Shown here: piece after piece, positions 26,186 through 34,836 of the stretch
Layout of the letters: every line of letters begins with the position of its first letter
Numbering within the stretch: position 1 is the stretch's first letter
Assembly: GCA_903895725.1 (NCBI GenBank)
Contig: CAITUV010000048.1
Coordinates: 93,487-157,486 of the forward strand
DNA: 64,000 nucleotides
Direction: 5' to 3'
Source of the DNA: an uncultured Myxococcales bacterium
Lineage (GTDB): Bacteria; Myxococcota_A; UBA9042; CAIXZC01
The notes under the pieces: model-generated
What the model was told of the DNA's origin: nothing
Database searches by the model: none
The model's input: the letters and a program-made list of their open reading frames with translations, nothing else
Translations under genes and position numbers: made by a program

Positions 26186-28816
26186 ATGAGGACACTGACT
26201 GGACTGATCGCTGCGGCATTCGTGACGGCGGGCTGGGGATGCGGAGGGGAGCCGGTGGACTACGCACCGGACGACGCTCTGGCCCCGGCTGAAATCCGCG
26301 GCGACTCGACCCGATGGCCCGACATCCGGTTTGCCGACCAGACGGAGCCGGACCTGCTCAGCCTGGACTTCGGGGGGGCACCGGACGAGTCCGATGACCC
26401 CGGGAACGAGGTGCTGACTCCCGAGTGCGAACCGGGCGAGGGCTGCCTGTTCGACCGGTGCAGCCAGAATGCGGACTGTCTTTCCGGATGGTGTGTCGGG
26501 CACATGGGGGAGAGCCTCTGCACCAAGACCTGTGTGCTGGACTGCCCTGCAGGCTTCACCTGCAAGCTCGTATCGGGTACCCAACCCGATGCGGTTTTCA
26601 TCTGCATCTCCGACTTTCCGGTTTTGTGCCGGCCGTGCGCTGCGTCTTCGGACTGCATCAGCGGAGCCGGTGAGCCGGGAGTCTGCGTGGACTACGGCCC
26701 GGACGGAGACTATTGCGGCGGAGCGTGCAAGGCCGACGGCGACTGCCCCTGGGGTTTCGTGTGCGAGGAGGTGGTGACGGTCGACGGCGTGGGTTCGCAG
26801 CAGTGCGTTTCGGCCACGGGACAATGCCCGTGCGCCTCGCACTCGGTCGAGCTGGCGGCATGGACCTCGTGTGAGAGGAGCAGCGAGTGGGGCACCTGCA
26901 AAGGTCAGCGGATGTGCAGCGACACCGGGTTGTCCGACTGTGATGCCCCGGTTCCGCAGGCCGAAGTCTGCAATGGAATCGACGATGATTGCGACGGCAA
27001 CCTGGACGAGGGGGAAGGTGGAGGTGCGCCGGCTCTTTGCGACGATGGGAATGAATGCACGACCGATTCCTGTCTGGGGGCGGGCGGCTGCACGAGCGTT
27101 CCTCAGGACGGGGCGGAATGCAGCGACGGCGACCCGTGCACCCAGTCCGACGAGTGCCAGTCCGGAGTGTGCAAGGGGTTTGCGGTCACCTGCGACGACA
27201 ACAACCCCTGCACCAGCGATTCGTGCGACCCTCAAGGCGATTGCCAGAACGATCCCACACCGGGGGCATGCGATGACGGCGACGATTGCACGCTCGGTGA
27301 TGCCTGTGTCCAGGGGAGCTGTGTGGCGGGGATTGCCGTGAACTGTGCGGACAACAACCCGTGCACCGACGATTCGTGCGACCCTTCGGGCGGTTGCCTG
27401 AACGAGACCAACGAAGCACCATGCGAGGACGGCAATCCCTGCACCGTCAACGATTTGTGCACGAAAGGGGCGTGTGTCGGGGGGGCGGATGTCGACTGCG
27501 ACGACGGGAATCCCTGCACGGTGGATGCCTGCCAGGCGGGGGTCGGGTGCCTGTTCATGATCACGGACGGTCCTTGCGACGACCAGAACGCGTGCACGAC
27601 CCTCGACCATTGCAGCCTCGGGGTCTGCACGTCGTCTGCGCTCGTTCTCTGCGACGACAAGAATATCTGTACGACGGATCTCTGTGCGCCGGATGTCGGT
27701 TGCTCGGTCGTCTTCAACGAGGCCCCCTGCAACGACAACGACGTCTGTACCGTGGACGACGGGTGCGACCAGGGAAAGTGCGTCAGCAAGAGCACGCTCA
27801 AGTGTGACGACGGCAACCAGTGCACGGTTGATTCGTGCGATCCGGAGCTGGGCTGCGACTTCGCACCGGTCGACATGGGGCCGCCGCCCGTGGCCAGCTC
27901 CAACAGCCCCGCCTGCGAAGGGGGAGACATCCAGCTCGTGACCGATGAAGTTGCTGGCGCGGAATACCTGTGGAAGGGGCCGAACGGGTTCATCTCGAGC
28001 CTGCGGAATCCCACCCTGGCCGGAATCTCGGCCGCCAATGCCGGCACTTACCAGGTGCAGGTGATCGTCAACGGATGCCCGGGGCCGAAGGCCACGGTGG
28101 ATGTCGTGGTCCTTCCCGCATCTCACGGCGTCAAGAGCTTCACCTACACGGGCTCGGCGCAGAGCTGGGTCGTGCCCGAATGCGCGACGAAGCTGACGGT
28201 CGAGGCCTATGGTGCGCAGGGCGGGTATCCCAAATCGAACCCCAGCCTGCCAGGCAAGGGGGGCAAGATCCAGGCCGTGGTGCCGGTCACGCCCGGGACC
28301 ACGCTCTACGTTCTGGTGGGGGGAGAGGCCTCGGGGCAGAGCGGCGGATACAACGGCGGAGGCAACGGCTCGGGAGATGGACAGGGGGCCTTCCTCCTCT
28401 ACGGCGGTGGCGGTGGCGGGGCCAGTGACATCCGTGCCGGCGGGCAGGCCCTGGCTGACCGCATTCTCGTGGCGGGGGGAGGCGGCGGCGCAGGGCGCGA
28501 CGGGACGCAACCCGGCAACAACGGGGGAGGCGGCGGCGGAAGCACCGGGCAGAACGGGTCGAAATCCTACTCCGGGGCGTCTGTCGGTACCGGAGGCAGC
28601 CAGAATGCCGGAGGAAGCTCGGGTGGGACGCTCGGGGCCGGGGGAAACGGCACTTACACCCAGGGCGGCGGCGGTGGAGGCGGCTACTACGGCGGAGGCG
28701 GTGCAAGCTACGCCGGCGGTGGCGGGGGAAGCAGCTTTGCCGCAGTGGGCAGCTACAACATCGTCCACACCCAGGGAGTCCGTTCCGGGAGCGGCGAGGT
28801 GACCCTTTCCTGGTAG
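26186..28816 (+). CDS. Modular lipoprotein: shared Cys module, CTDC repeats, Ig-like and ALK-type Gly-rich domain
   Basis: An 876-residue lipoprotein (ATG 26186, GGGGGAGG upstream, Cys19). Residues about 75-275 are the N-terminal disulfide module shared with the genes at 45314, 51366 and 60761 (S-G-W-C-V-x-H, C-P-A-G-x-x-C, Y-C-G-G-x-C, ending in a MopE-like C-N-G-I-D-D-D-C-D-G). Residues about 285-562 hold repeats of C-D-D-G-N-x-C-T-x-D-x-C-x(4)-G-C, like the Dictyostelium CTDC repeat. An Ig/PKD-like domain follows (about 567-642). The end (about 648-876) matches the glycine-rich domain of ALK/LTK-type proteins: a T-Y-T-G-S-x-Q-x-W-x-V-P start, E-A-Y-G-A-Q-G-G, then Gly tracts with GGGGGGASDIR. 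Surface display or adhesion is the likely role. Confidence 0.9.
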   Translation: MRTLTGLIAAAFVTAGWGCGGEPVDYAPDDALAPAEIRGDSTRWPDIRFADQTEPDLLSLDFGGAPDESDDPGNEVLTPECEPGEGCLFDRCSQNADCLSGWCVGHMGESLCTKTCVLDCPAGFTCKLVSGTQPDAVFICISDFPVLCRPCAASSDCISGAGEPGVCVDYGPDGDYCGGACKADGDCPWGFVCEEVVTVDGVGSQQCVSATGQCPCASHSVELAAWTSCERSSEWGTCKGQRMCSDTGLSDCDAPVPQAEVCNGIDDDCDGNLDEGEGGGAPALCDDGNECTTDSCLGAGGCTSVPQDGAECSDGDPCTQSDECQSGVCKGFAVTCDDNNPCTSDSCDPQGDCQNDPTPGACDDGDDCTLGDACVQGSCVAGIAVNCADNNPCTDDSCDPSGGCLNETNEAPCEDGNPCTVNDLCTKGACVGGADVDCDDGNPCTVDACQAGVGCLFMITDGPCDDQNACTTLDHCSLGVCTSSALVLCDDKNICTTDLCAPDVGCSVVFNEAPCNDNDVCTVDDGCDQGKCVSKSTLKCDDGNQCTVDSCDPELGCDFAPVDMGPPPVASSNSPACEGGDIQLVTDEVAGAEYLWKGPNGFISSLRNPTLAGISAANAGTYQVQVIVNGCPGPKATVDVVVLPASHGVKSFTYTGSAQSWVVPECATKLTVEAYGAQGGYPKSNPSLPGKGGKIQAVVPVTPGTTLYVLVGGEASGQSGGYNGGGNGSGDGQGAFLLYGGGGGGASDIRAGGQALADRILVAGGGGGAGRDGTQPGNNGGGGGGSTGQNGSKSYSGASVGTGGSQNAGGSSGGTLGAGGNGTYTQGGGGGGGYYGGGGASYAGGGGGSSFAAVGSYNIVHTQGVRSGSGEVTLSW

Positions 28817-28819
28817 TCC

Positions 28820-28832
28820 GTGCGGCTCGCAC
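28820..28832 (+). terminator. Hairpin after the 26186 gene
   Basis: GTGCG-GCT-CGCAC begins 4 bases after the stop. It has a five-pair perfect stem but no T-run, so termination is uncertain. Confidence 0.3.
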
Positions 28833-28882
28833 ATGGCCCGCTCCCGACGGCGGTTCCGGCCTTTCGGACGGCGCCGTGCTGC

Positions 28883-28912
28883 TTGACCGGAACCCGTTGC
28901 AGGATCTACACT
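28883..28912 (+). promoter_or_regulatory. Sigma-70-like promoter for the 28949 gene
   Basis: TTGACC, 18 bases, TACACT, about 30 bases of leader before the ATG at 28949. Confidence 0.45.
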
Positions 28913-28948
28913 CGCGGCCCGTGCCGAACCCTGCAACGGAGGAGCCAC

Positions 28949-29353
28949 ATGGAATCGGGGCGTTTCAACATCGTGCTCGGTCTTGTAGTGATGGTTGCAT
29001 CTGCGTTCATCGGAGTGGCGCTGGGGCAGTCCATGGAGCAGTACTATGTCAGCGGCTATGCCCAGATTCCCCTGTGGAGACACCTGGCCTCGGCCGGCCA
29101 CACCCACAGCATGCCGTTTGGCCTCATCAACATCGTGTTCGGACTGTTGCTGGCCCGAGCTGAGTGTTCGAGCGGTGTAAAGAAGGCGGCGTCGGTCCTG
29201 ACGGCGCTTTCCCTTTGCCTGCCGTTGGGCACGGGGCTTCGCGGGGTGACCCAGGGAGCTCCGTTCACCGAGATCATCGCCATGGTGGGCGGGCTTTCGA
29301 TGCTTGCCGCATGTGCCCTGATGATCCGCCTCCAGTGGTGCCGGAAGGCATAG
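28949..29353 (+). CDS. Small four-helix membrane protein
   Basis: A 134-residue integral membrane protein. The ATG at 28949 follows GGAGGAG. Four hydrophobic segments lie near 7-26, 55-71, 80-98 and 107-127. A conserved-looking A-G-H-T-H-S-M-P-F-G motif (49-58) sits at the entry of the second helix. Two His so placed could bind heme or metal, though that is inference. I do not recognise the family with certainty. It has its own promoter and no operon partner. Confidence 0.75.
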   Translation: MESGRFNIVLGLVVMVASAFIGVALGQSMEQYYVSGYAQIPLWRHLASAGHTHSMPFGLINIVFGLLLARAECSSGVKKAASVLTALSLCLPLGTGLRGVTQGAPFTEIIAMVGGLSMLAACALMIRLQWCRKA

Positions 29354-29400
29354 CGGTTCTTCCCGTTCGTTTTCACACCCGTCTGCGGCCGCTGATCGCC

Positions 29401-29429
29401 TTGACAGGGCGGGGTCTCCTACGTACGGT
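29401..29429 (+). promoter_or_regulatory. Sigma-70-like promoter for the 29460 gene
   Basis: A perfect TTGACA, 17 bases, then a weak TACGGT. Leader about 24 bases to the ATG at 29460. Confidence 0.45.
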
Positions 29430-29459
29430 CGGAAGGGCCGGACCCCAGGGAGAATCGTC

Positions 29460-30671
29460 ATGGACCCGAACTCTGATCGCACGTGCCGATGCCTGACGCA
29501 GCTGTTGGTAGTCGCCGTTCTGGCCGGAGCCTCTGCCTGCTCGTACAAGTCGGAGGTGCCTGTCGATGCCGGAAGCGGCGGGCAGGATTCGGCTGCTGCG
29601 GGGGATGCAGCCCTCGATGTGCCCGTACCCGAGGCAGTGACCGAGGGCGTGGGGCCGGCACACGACGTGCCGGATGTGTCAGATTTCTCGTCGCCCGATG
29701 TTGCTCAGGGCGATCTCTCCGTTCCCGATTCGGCGTCGGACACGGAAACCGGCCCGGCTCCAACTCCCACCTGGGGCTGGATCTCGGTCATCGAGTGGAA
29801 CGACGTGTGCGACCAGTGGTACCTGAAGACCGAGTGGAACGGCGGTTTGCGCGCCTACTTTGCGACCGAGCCGTCATTTCCCCGTGCCCTTCCGCATCAT
29901 CTGAGCCACATGAAGCCCGTCGCAACCGTCGGTGATTGCACGCTTTTTGACCCCCAGGTGATGGGAGAGAACTGCCCGGTGGAGATGTCGTGCCCGTGCC
30001 TCGACAAGGGCGTGGAATGTTACAACGAGGACGAGACCGAGCGTTGGTGCGAGGAGGACGAGATCTGCGTCGTGGACGATATCGAGCCATGGGAGTTCAC
30101 GCATGGTCACTGCGAGCCGCTCCCCGAGCACTACAGCGCCGGCACGGTGAAGATCGAGGGGCTCAAGACCCCCGTATCCATGGAGCCGGACGAGATGGAC
30201 CGTTACCTCATGGCCAAGCTGCCCGACCCGAACGACCTGTTCGACGTGGGGGACGTGATCAGCGCAACGACCTCGGGGGGCGACCTCAAGCCGATGTCAT
30301 TCGAGGCCAAGGGCGTAGCCCCGCTCGAGGTTGTGGATTCGGTGGCTGAGATCTCTTCGATGCCGCCGGCTGCCGAGATTTCGTGGGTGCCAGCGGATCC
30401 GGACGCGCGCATCCAGCTCTACCTTGCCGTCGGCTCCCACGACCCCAACCCGCTGGCTGCGGCCATCCTGTGCGACGTGCCCGACTCCCAGGGGAAGATC
30501 GAGGTGGACCAGGGGCTGTTGAAGCAGCTCGTCACGCTGGCGTGCCAGGGACAATGGATGCAGAAGTGCAGTCGAATCACCCGCTACAGCCGGAATGCCA
30601 TGAGCGTCGGAGGCAAGGAGGTCGAGCTGTTCGTGGGCAGCGCGCGTAACGTGCAGTTGCTGATGGAGTGA
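29460..30671 (+). CDS. Lipoprotein of unknown function with acidic linker
   Basis: A 403-residue lipoprotein. The ATG at 29460 has GGGAG upstream; the signal ends in GASAC (Cys27) and is followed by about 75 residues rich in Asp, Val, Pro and Ala (V-P-V-P-E, D-V-P-D-V-S-D) that look like a surface stalk. The folded part begins with W-G-W-I-S-V-I-E-W. It has a Cys-rich patch (NCPVEMSCPCLDKGVEC and further Cys to about residue 225), then a beta-rich C-terminal domain of about 170 residues with two more Cys. I do not recognise the family. The following gene starts only 22 bases downstream on the same strand, so the pair is probably one transcript. Confidence 0.8.
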   Translation: MDPNSDRTCRCLTQLLVVAVLAGASACSYKSEVPVDAGSGGQDSAAAGDAALDVPVPEAVTEGVGPAHDVPDVSDFSSPDVAQGDLSVPDSASDTETGPAPTPTWGWISVIEWNDVCDQWYLKTEWNGGLRAYFATEPSFPRALPHHLSHMKPVATVGDCTLFDPQVMGENCPVEMSCPCLDKGVECYNEDETERWCEEDEICVVDDIEPWEFTHGHCEPLPEHYSAGTVKIEGLKTPVSMEPDEMDRYLMAKLPDPNDLFDVGDVISATTSGGDLKPMSFEAKGVAPLEVVDSVAEISSMPPAAEISWVPADPDARIQLYLAVGSHDPNPLAAAILCDVPDSQGKIEVDQGLLKQLVTLACQGQWMQKCSRITRYSRNAMSVGGKEVELFVGSARNVQLLME

Positions 30672-30693
30672 GGAGGGTAGGGTGGAGCAGGCC

Positions 30694-32928
30694 ATGAAGC
30701 GGGCTTCAGGCCCGGGCAGGATCGGGGAGTGCGGATCGGGGCTGTTGGCGCTCGCTACGCTGGCGCTCCTTGCCGGATGCGGCGGCATGAGCACGCCGGA
30801 GCGCGATGCCACTCCTGACATTGCGGCGGATGCGCCTGCCGACATTCTGCCCGATGATTCGGCTGATGCCGTTTCCCCCCCTCCCGTCTGCGACCCGGAT
30901 GATCCCCATCCCAAGGGCCCCGCCTGCTCGCAGAACGTGGCCACGGACGAAGACTTCGATGCGCTTTCGCTTTCGCCCACGGGCATCCAGTACTGGGAGA
31001 GGGCGACCAAGTTCATGGTGCCCGCAAAGGACGACGAGTCGGTCATTCCACCGCTGGTGCAGAATGCCAACCGCTATCCGCTGCACATGGAATTCCTGAC
31101 CGCACTCTTCATGCCCGACCTGACCCAGAGCAAGTACATGGAGATCGTCACGAAGCGGGCCACTCGGGTCTACTTTGCGGGCAACCTCGTGCGTATCGAC
31201 GACCCGGTCGAAGGGCGCTTCTACGGGTTCACGGTCTATACCGCGGCGAGCATGGCGGAGCAGCTCGAGCCGGTCGAGGTGAAGCGCGTGATCGACGAGC
31301 TGTCCTCCGTGTTCGGCGCAGGTGAGCTCGCATTCACCTTCGAGCCCTATGACGCGGCCGGGCCCGCAAAGGCCAAGGCGTGGATCAACCCAGGGTTTCG
31401 GATCTACTACCCGAAGCACGACGACGTGACGGTCGAGGTCTACACGCCGGGAGTGAACTACGGCTACGTGCGGCTCTACACGCTCGCCCAGTTCGAAACG
31501 GCTTCCAAGGAGTGGCTCTTCGGATTTCGCGATATCGTGGTCATCGAATCCGTGCCGTTCGACATCGAGGCGGTGGTGGCCGCGGTCGTGACCGGAGGGC
31601 GGCAGTGGGAGCTCAGTCACATCAACGTGCGGATGGCACGTCGGGGGACCCCGAACTTCTACGTCAAGGATGCGCTTGCTGCGCTCTCTCAGTGGGAGGG
31701 CAAGCTCGTCCGAATCGAGGCCCGCAAGAAGGTTCCGCCCGAGACCGAGGACAGCTACACGATTGCCGAGGCAACAGTCGAAGAGGCCGAGGCCTGGTGG
31801 GCCGGGCATCAGCCCAAGCTTGAGGACATTCCCGGGGTCGATTCCGAGTATGCGGAGCTCGACCGCGTGACCGAGATGGACACGGCACCGGACGCGCAGC
31901 TCCCGCTGGTGTCGCGATTCGGGGGGAAGGGCGCCAACCTGGCCCTTCTCTACGCCTTTCTCGACCCGAAGTACCAGGTACCGGGCTTTGGAATTCCGTT
32001 CCACTACTTCGAGGCATTCCTGGACGAAACGATGATCCTGGACTCGCAGGTCGAGCCGCCCGAGAACGTCAGCCTGAGGGAGTATGTCCATCGCCTTGCC
32101 ACGAATCCGGCCCTTGCGGAAGACGCCAAGCTGCGGCATTCGCTGCTGGCCGGCCTTCGGGCACACATCGAGGACTCCGGCACCGTTTCGCCCGCTCTCG
32201 TGACCAAGCTGGCCGAGCGCATCGATGCAGTGTTCGGAGGGACTCACGTTCCTGTACGCTTCCGCTCGTCTTCGAACATCGAGGACGCTCTCGAGTTCTC
32301 CGGGGCCGGGCTCTATTCGTCGACCACGGTCTGTGCGGACGACACGCTGGACTCGGATTCCCTGGGCCCGAGTCACTGCAACCCAGCGGAGCCCGAGGAG
32401 CGTTCCATCGAGCGAGGGGTGCTCCGGGTCTGGTCGAGCCTATACAACGACAAGGCCTGGGACGAGCGGGACTGGTACCAGGTGCCCCAGGATGCGGCGA
32501 GCATGGCCATCCTGGTCACGCTCGCCTTCCCGGATGAGCAGGCCAACGGCGTCGCATTCACTGGCGACCCTTCAGATCCTGAGGAGAAGCGCTACCTGGT
32601 CAATGTGCAGCTTGGAGACGAGAAGGTCGTGAGCGCGGACCCGGCCATGATTCCGGAGAAGGACCTTCTCCAGCTCACCGACGGCCTGGTCACGAAGATC
32701 TTCCGCATCCGGAGCTCCGTGCTTGCCGAGCCTGGGGTGCCGGTGATGTCTGACGAACAGCTCCGGGAGCTGGGGGCGCTCATGTACGACATCCGCCAGC
32801 AGTATCCAATCGATGCGGGTGAACACGACCCGGCCTTGATTCTCCTGGACCTGGAGTTCAAGGTGGAGAAGGTGACCTTGCAGCTCCAGATCAAGCAGAT
32901 TCGGCCTTTTCTGATGGCAGGGAAGTAA
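30694..32928 (+). CDS. Lipoprotein carrying a PEP-synthase/PPDK-type ATP-binding domain
   Basis: A 744-residue protein. The ATG at 30694 (GGTGGAG upstream; a GTG at 30682 behind AGGAGGG is an alternative) gives a signal with lipobox LLAGC (Cys29) and an Asp/Ala/Pro linker. Residues about 60-390 are an unassigned alpha/beta region. From about 405 it matches the pyruvate phosphate dikinase N-terminal domain: F-G-G-K-G-A-N-L-A-L, then V-P-V-R-F-R-S-S-S-N-x-E-D near 520-532 with S-G-A-G-L-Y-S-S-T, V-W-S-S-L-Y-N-D-K-A-W, and G-V-A-F-T-G-D-P. The swivelling His domain and the PEP domain are absent. An ATP-grasp-like domain outside the cytoplasm is unusual, and catalysis there is doubtful. Confidence 0.88.
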   Translation: MKRASGPGRIGECGSGLLALATLALLAGCGGMSTPERDATPDIAADAPADILPDDSADAVSPPPVCDPDDPHPKGPACSQNVATDEDFDALSLSPTGIQYWERATKFMVPAKDDESVIPPLVQNANRYPLHMEFLTALFMPDLTQSKYMEIVTKRATRVYFAGNLVRIDDPVEGRFYGFTVYTAASMAEQLEPVEVKRVIDELSSVFGAGELAFTFEPYDAAGPAKAKAWINPGFRIYYPKHDDVTVEVYTPGVNYGYVRLYTLAQFETASKEWLFGFRDIVVIESVPFDIEAVVAAVVTGGRQWELSHINVRMARRGTPNFYVKDALAALSQWEGKLVRIEARKKVPPETEDSYTIAEATVEEAEAWWAGHQPKLEDIPGVDSEYAELDRVTEMDTAPDAQLPLVSRFGGKGANLALLYAFLDPKYQVPGFGIPFHYFEAFLDETMILDSQVEPPENVSLREYVHRLATNPALAEDAKLRHSLLAGLRAHIEDSGTVSPALVTKLAERIDAVFGGTHVPVRFRSSSNIEDALEFSGAGLYSSTTVCADDTLDSDSLGPSHCNPAEPEERSIERGVLRVWSSLYNDKAWDERDWYQVPQDAASMAILVTLAFPDEQANGVAFTGDPSDPEEKRYLVNVQLGDEKVVSADPAMIPEKDLLQLTDGLVTKIFRIRSSVLAEPGVPVMSDEQLRELGALMYDIRQQYPIDAGEHDPALILLDLEFKVEKVTLQLQIKQIRPFLMAGK

Positions 32929-32961
32929 TCCGAGCGACTCCGGCCCCGGAGGTGCTTCCAT

Positions 32962-32990
32962 TTGAACTCGAGCGTCCCTTCCCGTAGATT
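32962..32990 (+). promoter_or_regulatory. Sigma-70-like promoter for the 33015 gene
   Basis: TTGAAC, 17 bases, TAGATT, with a leader of about 18 bases that contains the ribosome site GGGAGGTGG. Confidence 0.45.
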
Positions 32991-33014
32991 GATGCATCCG
33001 TTTGGGAGGTGGCC

Positions 33015-34409
33015 ATGGATTCGGCACGTGGGATGAGTCGGGCGTCGGTGGCGTCGTCGGTGGCACTGGCAGCGCTACTGGCCAGTCTCCTGCACAGCCC
33101 GGCGTCGGCGGTTGCCGAAGTGACCTGGGAGCCGGCGGTGGCGTCCATGATTGAGGCGGTGACCGAGGAGGAGCTTTCTGTGGTGGTCGGGGAGCTGAGC
33201 GGTGCGGCTCCGGCTCTCGTGGGGGGAGCTCCCTACACGTTCACGACCCGTTCGTCATTCTCGGGTGAGTCCATCGACAAGGCCGAGCAGTACGTGTTCG
33301 AGCACCTGCAATCGTACGGGCTCGATTCGGTTGTCTACCAGGAGTTCCCGGGCGAGGATGGAGCGCCCCCGGGGCGGAACGTCATCGGAGAGATCAAGGG
33401 GACTACCAGGGCCGACGAGATCGTCGTGGTCGGTGCCCACCTGGACAGCTACCCGTGGGACGTGGACGCTCCCGGTGCGGACGACGACGCGTCGGGAGTT
33501 TCCGCAACGCTTCTGCTGGCGCATTCGTTTGCGGGAAGGAGCTTCGAGCGGACCATCCGGTTTGCCTTTTTCGGGGATGAGGAGAACGCCCCCTGGGAGT
33601 GCGAGAAGATCGGGTCGGCAGGTTACGCCGGCAAGTGCAAGGCAGCGGGGGAGAAGATCGTGGCCATGATCGAGGCGGATTCCATTGCCTTTGACCCTCC
33701 GGAGACGGATGAACCGATTGTCGAGATGAACACGCGTGAGCCAGGGGATGACGCGGACGGTGCCGACCTGGCGATTGTCGAGCTGTGGCAGGAGACCATC
33801 GATGTGTACGGCATCGGGGGGCTGGTTTCGGTCAACGTAGCGATCAGCGACAACTGGAGCGATCACGGGAGCTTCTGGAACAACGGGTACCCAGCGGTCA
33901 TGCTGATTGCGGAGGAGCTTGAGCACTCCAACCCGTACTGGCACTCCGGCGAAGACACGGTGGACAAGCTCGATTGGGCGTTCTACGCTCAGGTTACGAG
34001 GAGCTATCTCGCGGTCGCCGCGCACCTGGCCGGGATCCTGCCGGACGAGCCGGCTGGAGGCGAGGAGGGCGGGAGCGATGCGGACGGCGGCGCTCTTGCC
34101 GATGGAGGGGGAGAGGCTCCGGACATTCTCGATGGGGCCGACTTGCGTGGGCCCACGGATACGGGAGGAGACCGAGGCATTGAGGGAGGGGGCGGTGGCG
34201 GCCCGGACGGAACGGGTTTCGGGGACGTCTCGGATGGTGGCGGTCCGTCGACAGAGAAAGGGGGGGGCGGGTGTTGGGTCGCCGCTCGCCATGCTGGCCT
34301 GCAGCCCGCGGTCCCGGGAGTCCTGGGGCTTGCGTCTCTCGTCGTGATTGTGACGGTATCGCTTGCACTTGCTCGTCTGCGCAAGCCGCAGGCCGCGGCG
34401 AAGAAGTGA
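33015..34409 (+). CDS. Exported M28 zinc aminopeptidase with MYXO-CTERM-like tail
   Basis: A 464-residue protein. The ATG at 33015 has GGAGG 6 bases upstream, and a Sec signal ends near S-P-A-S-A-V-A. The M28 metal site is complete: H142 in GAHLDS, bridging Asp in GADDDASG (about D157), the D-E-E pair in FFGDEE, Asp in IEADSIAF, and His in NPYWHSGEDT. The catalytic domain ends near 335. It is followed by a Gly/Asp-rich stalk and then a sorting-like tail: GGGGCW, one hydrophobic helix and an Arg/Lys end. The enzyme should be a surface-anchored exopeptidase releasing amino acids from peptides, fitting a proteolytic lifestyle and the CstA-type uptake gene further on. Confidence 0.93.
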   Translation: MDSARGMSRASVASSVALAALLASLLHSPASAVAEVTWEPAVASMIEAVTEEELSVVVGELSGAAPALVGGAPYTFTTRSSFSGESIDKAEQYVFEHLQSYGLDSVVYQEFPGEDGAPPGRNVIGEIKGTTRADEIVVVGAHLDSYPWDVDAPGADDDASGVSATLLLAHSFAGRSFERTIRFAFFGDEENAPWECEKIGSAGYAGKCKAAGEKIVAMIEADSIAFDPPETDEPIVEMNTREPGDDADGADLAIVELWQETIDVYGIGGLVSVNVAISDNWSDHGSFWNNGYPAVMLIAEELEHSNPYWHSGEDTVDKLDWAFYAQVTRSYLAVAAHLAGILPDEPAGGEEGGSDADGGALADGGGEAPDILDGADLRGPTDTGGDRGIEGGGGGGPDGTGFGDVSDGGGPSTEKGGGGCWVAARHAGLQPAVPGVLGLASLVVIVTVSLALARLRKPQAAAKK

Positions 34410-34473
34410 CCGCCTTGGCGGACTGAAGCCTTCGCTCCGACTGGGGCAGACCTGCTGTGCCCGCTGGAACCGC

Positions 34474-34502
34474 TTGCAATCCATCGAAAGGAGATCCATA
34501 GT
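34474..34502 (+). promoter_or_regulatory. Possible promoter of the oad genes
   Basis: TTGCAA, 17 bases, CATAGT, ahead of oadG with a leader of about 70 bases. Each box matches four of six consensus bases. Confidence 0.3.
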
Positions 34503-34581
34503 CCGCCCCGAACGGCCTGGATGCCATTCCTCCCTTTCCGGGGGAAGGAGGGCCGGCCCGGAGGCGTGGGAAGGGGGGGCC

Positions 34582-34836
34582 ATGTTGCTCACGAGCCTAG
34601 AGCTTCTTTTCACAGGAATGGCTTTTGTCTTCTTCTTCCTTGGTCTCCAGATCCTGGCGATGCAGCTATTGGAGAAGCTGGTCCGACGATTCGGGCGGCC
34701 GGCGGCCGAGCGGGCCCTGCCGGAGCCGAAGGCTTCTGAACAGGATGATCTGGCGCTGGTGGCCGCTGCCGTTGCGGTGGCCCGCTTCAGCCAGGAGCAC
34801 GGAGGAAGACCATGGGGAGGAAACGAGTCGAGGTGA
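34582..34836 (+). CDS. oadG: Oxaloacetate decarboxylase gamma subunit
   Basis: An 84-residue protein with one N-terminal membrane helix (about 5-28), a basic patch (KLVRRFG), a Pro/Ala hinge and a cytoplasmic tail, the plan of OadG-type sodium-pump decarboxylase gamma subunits. The ATG at 34582 is preceded by a G-rich ribosome site. In the complex this subunit tethers the alpha subunit to the membrane carboxyltransferase OadB. The tail ends in HGGRPWGGNESR rather than the His-rich zinc-binding end of some homologues. Its last 25 bases overlap oadA, so the two are translationally coupled. The order oadG-oadA-oadB is the classic one. Confidence 0.8.
   Translation: MLLTSLELLFTGMAFVFFFLGLQILAMQLLEKLVRRFGRPAAERALPEPKASEQDDLALVAAAVAVARFSQEHGGRPWGGNESR

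Noticed and set aside
26000..29548. A minus-strand open frame of more than 1100 codons
   Set aside because: It is the antisense of the 26186 lipoprotein gene and its neighbour. Repeated Asp/Cys/Gly codons in GC-rich DNA leave the opposite strand free of stops. The translation is His/Arg/Ala-rich with no domain.
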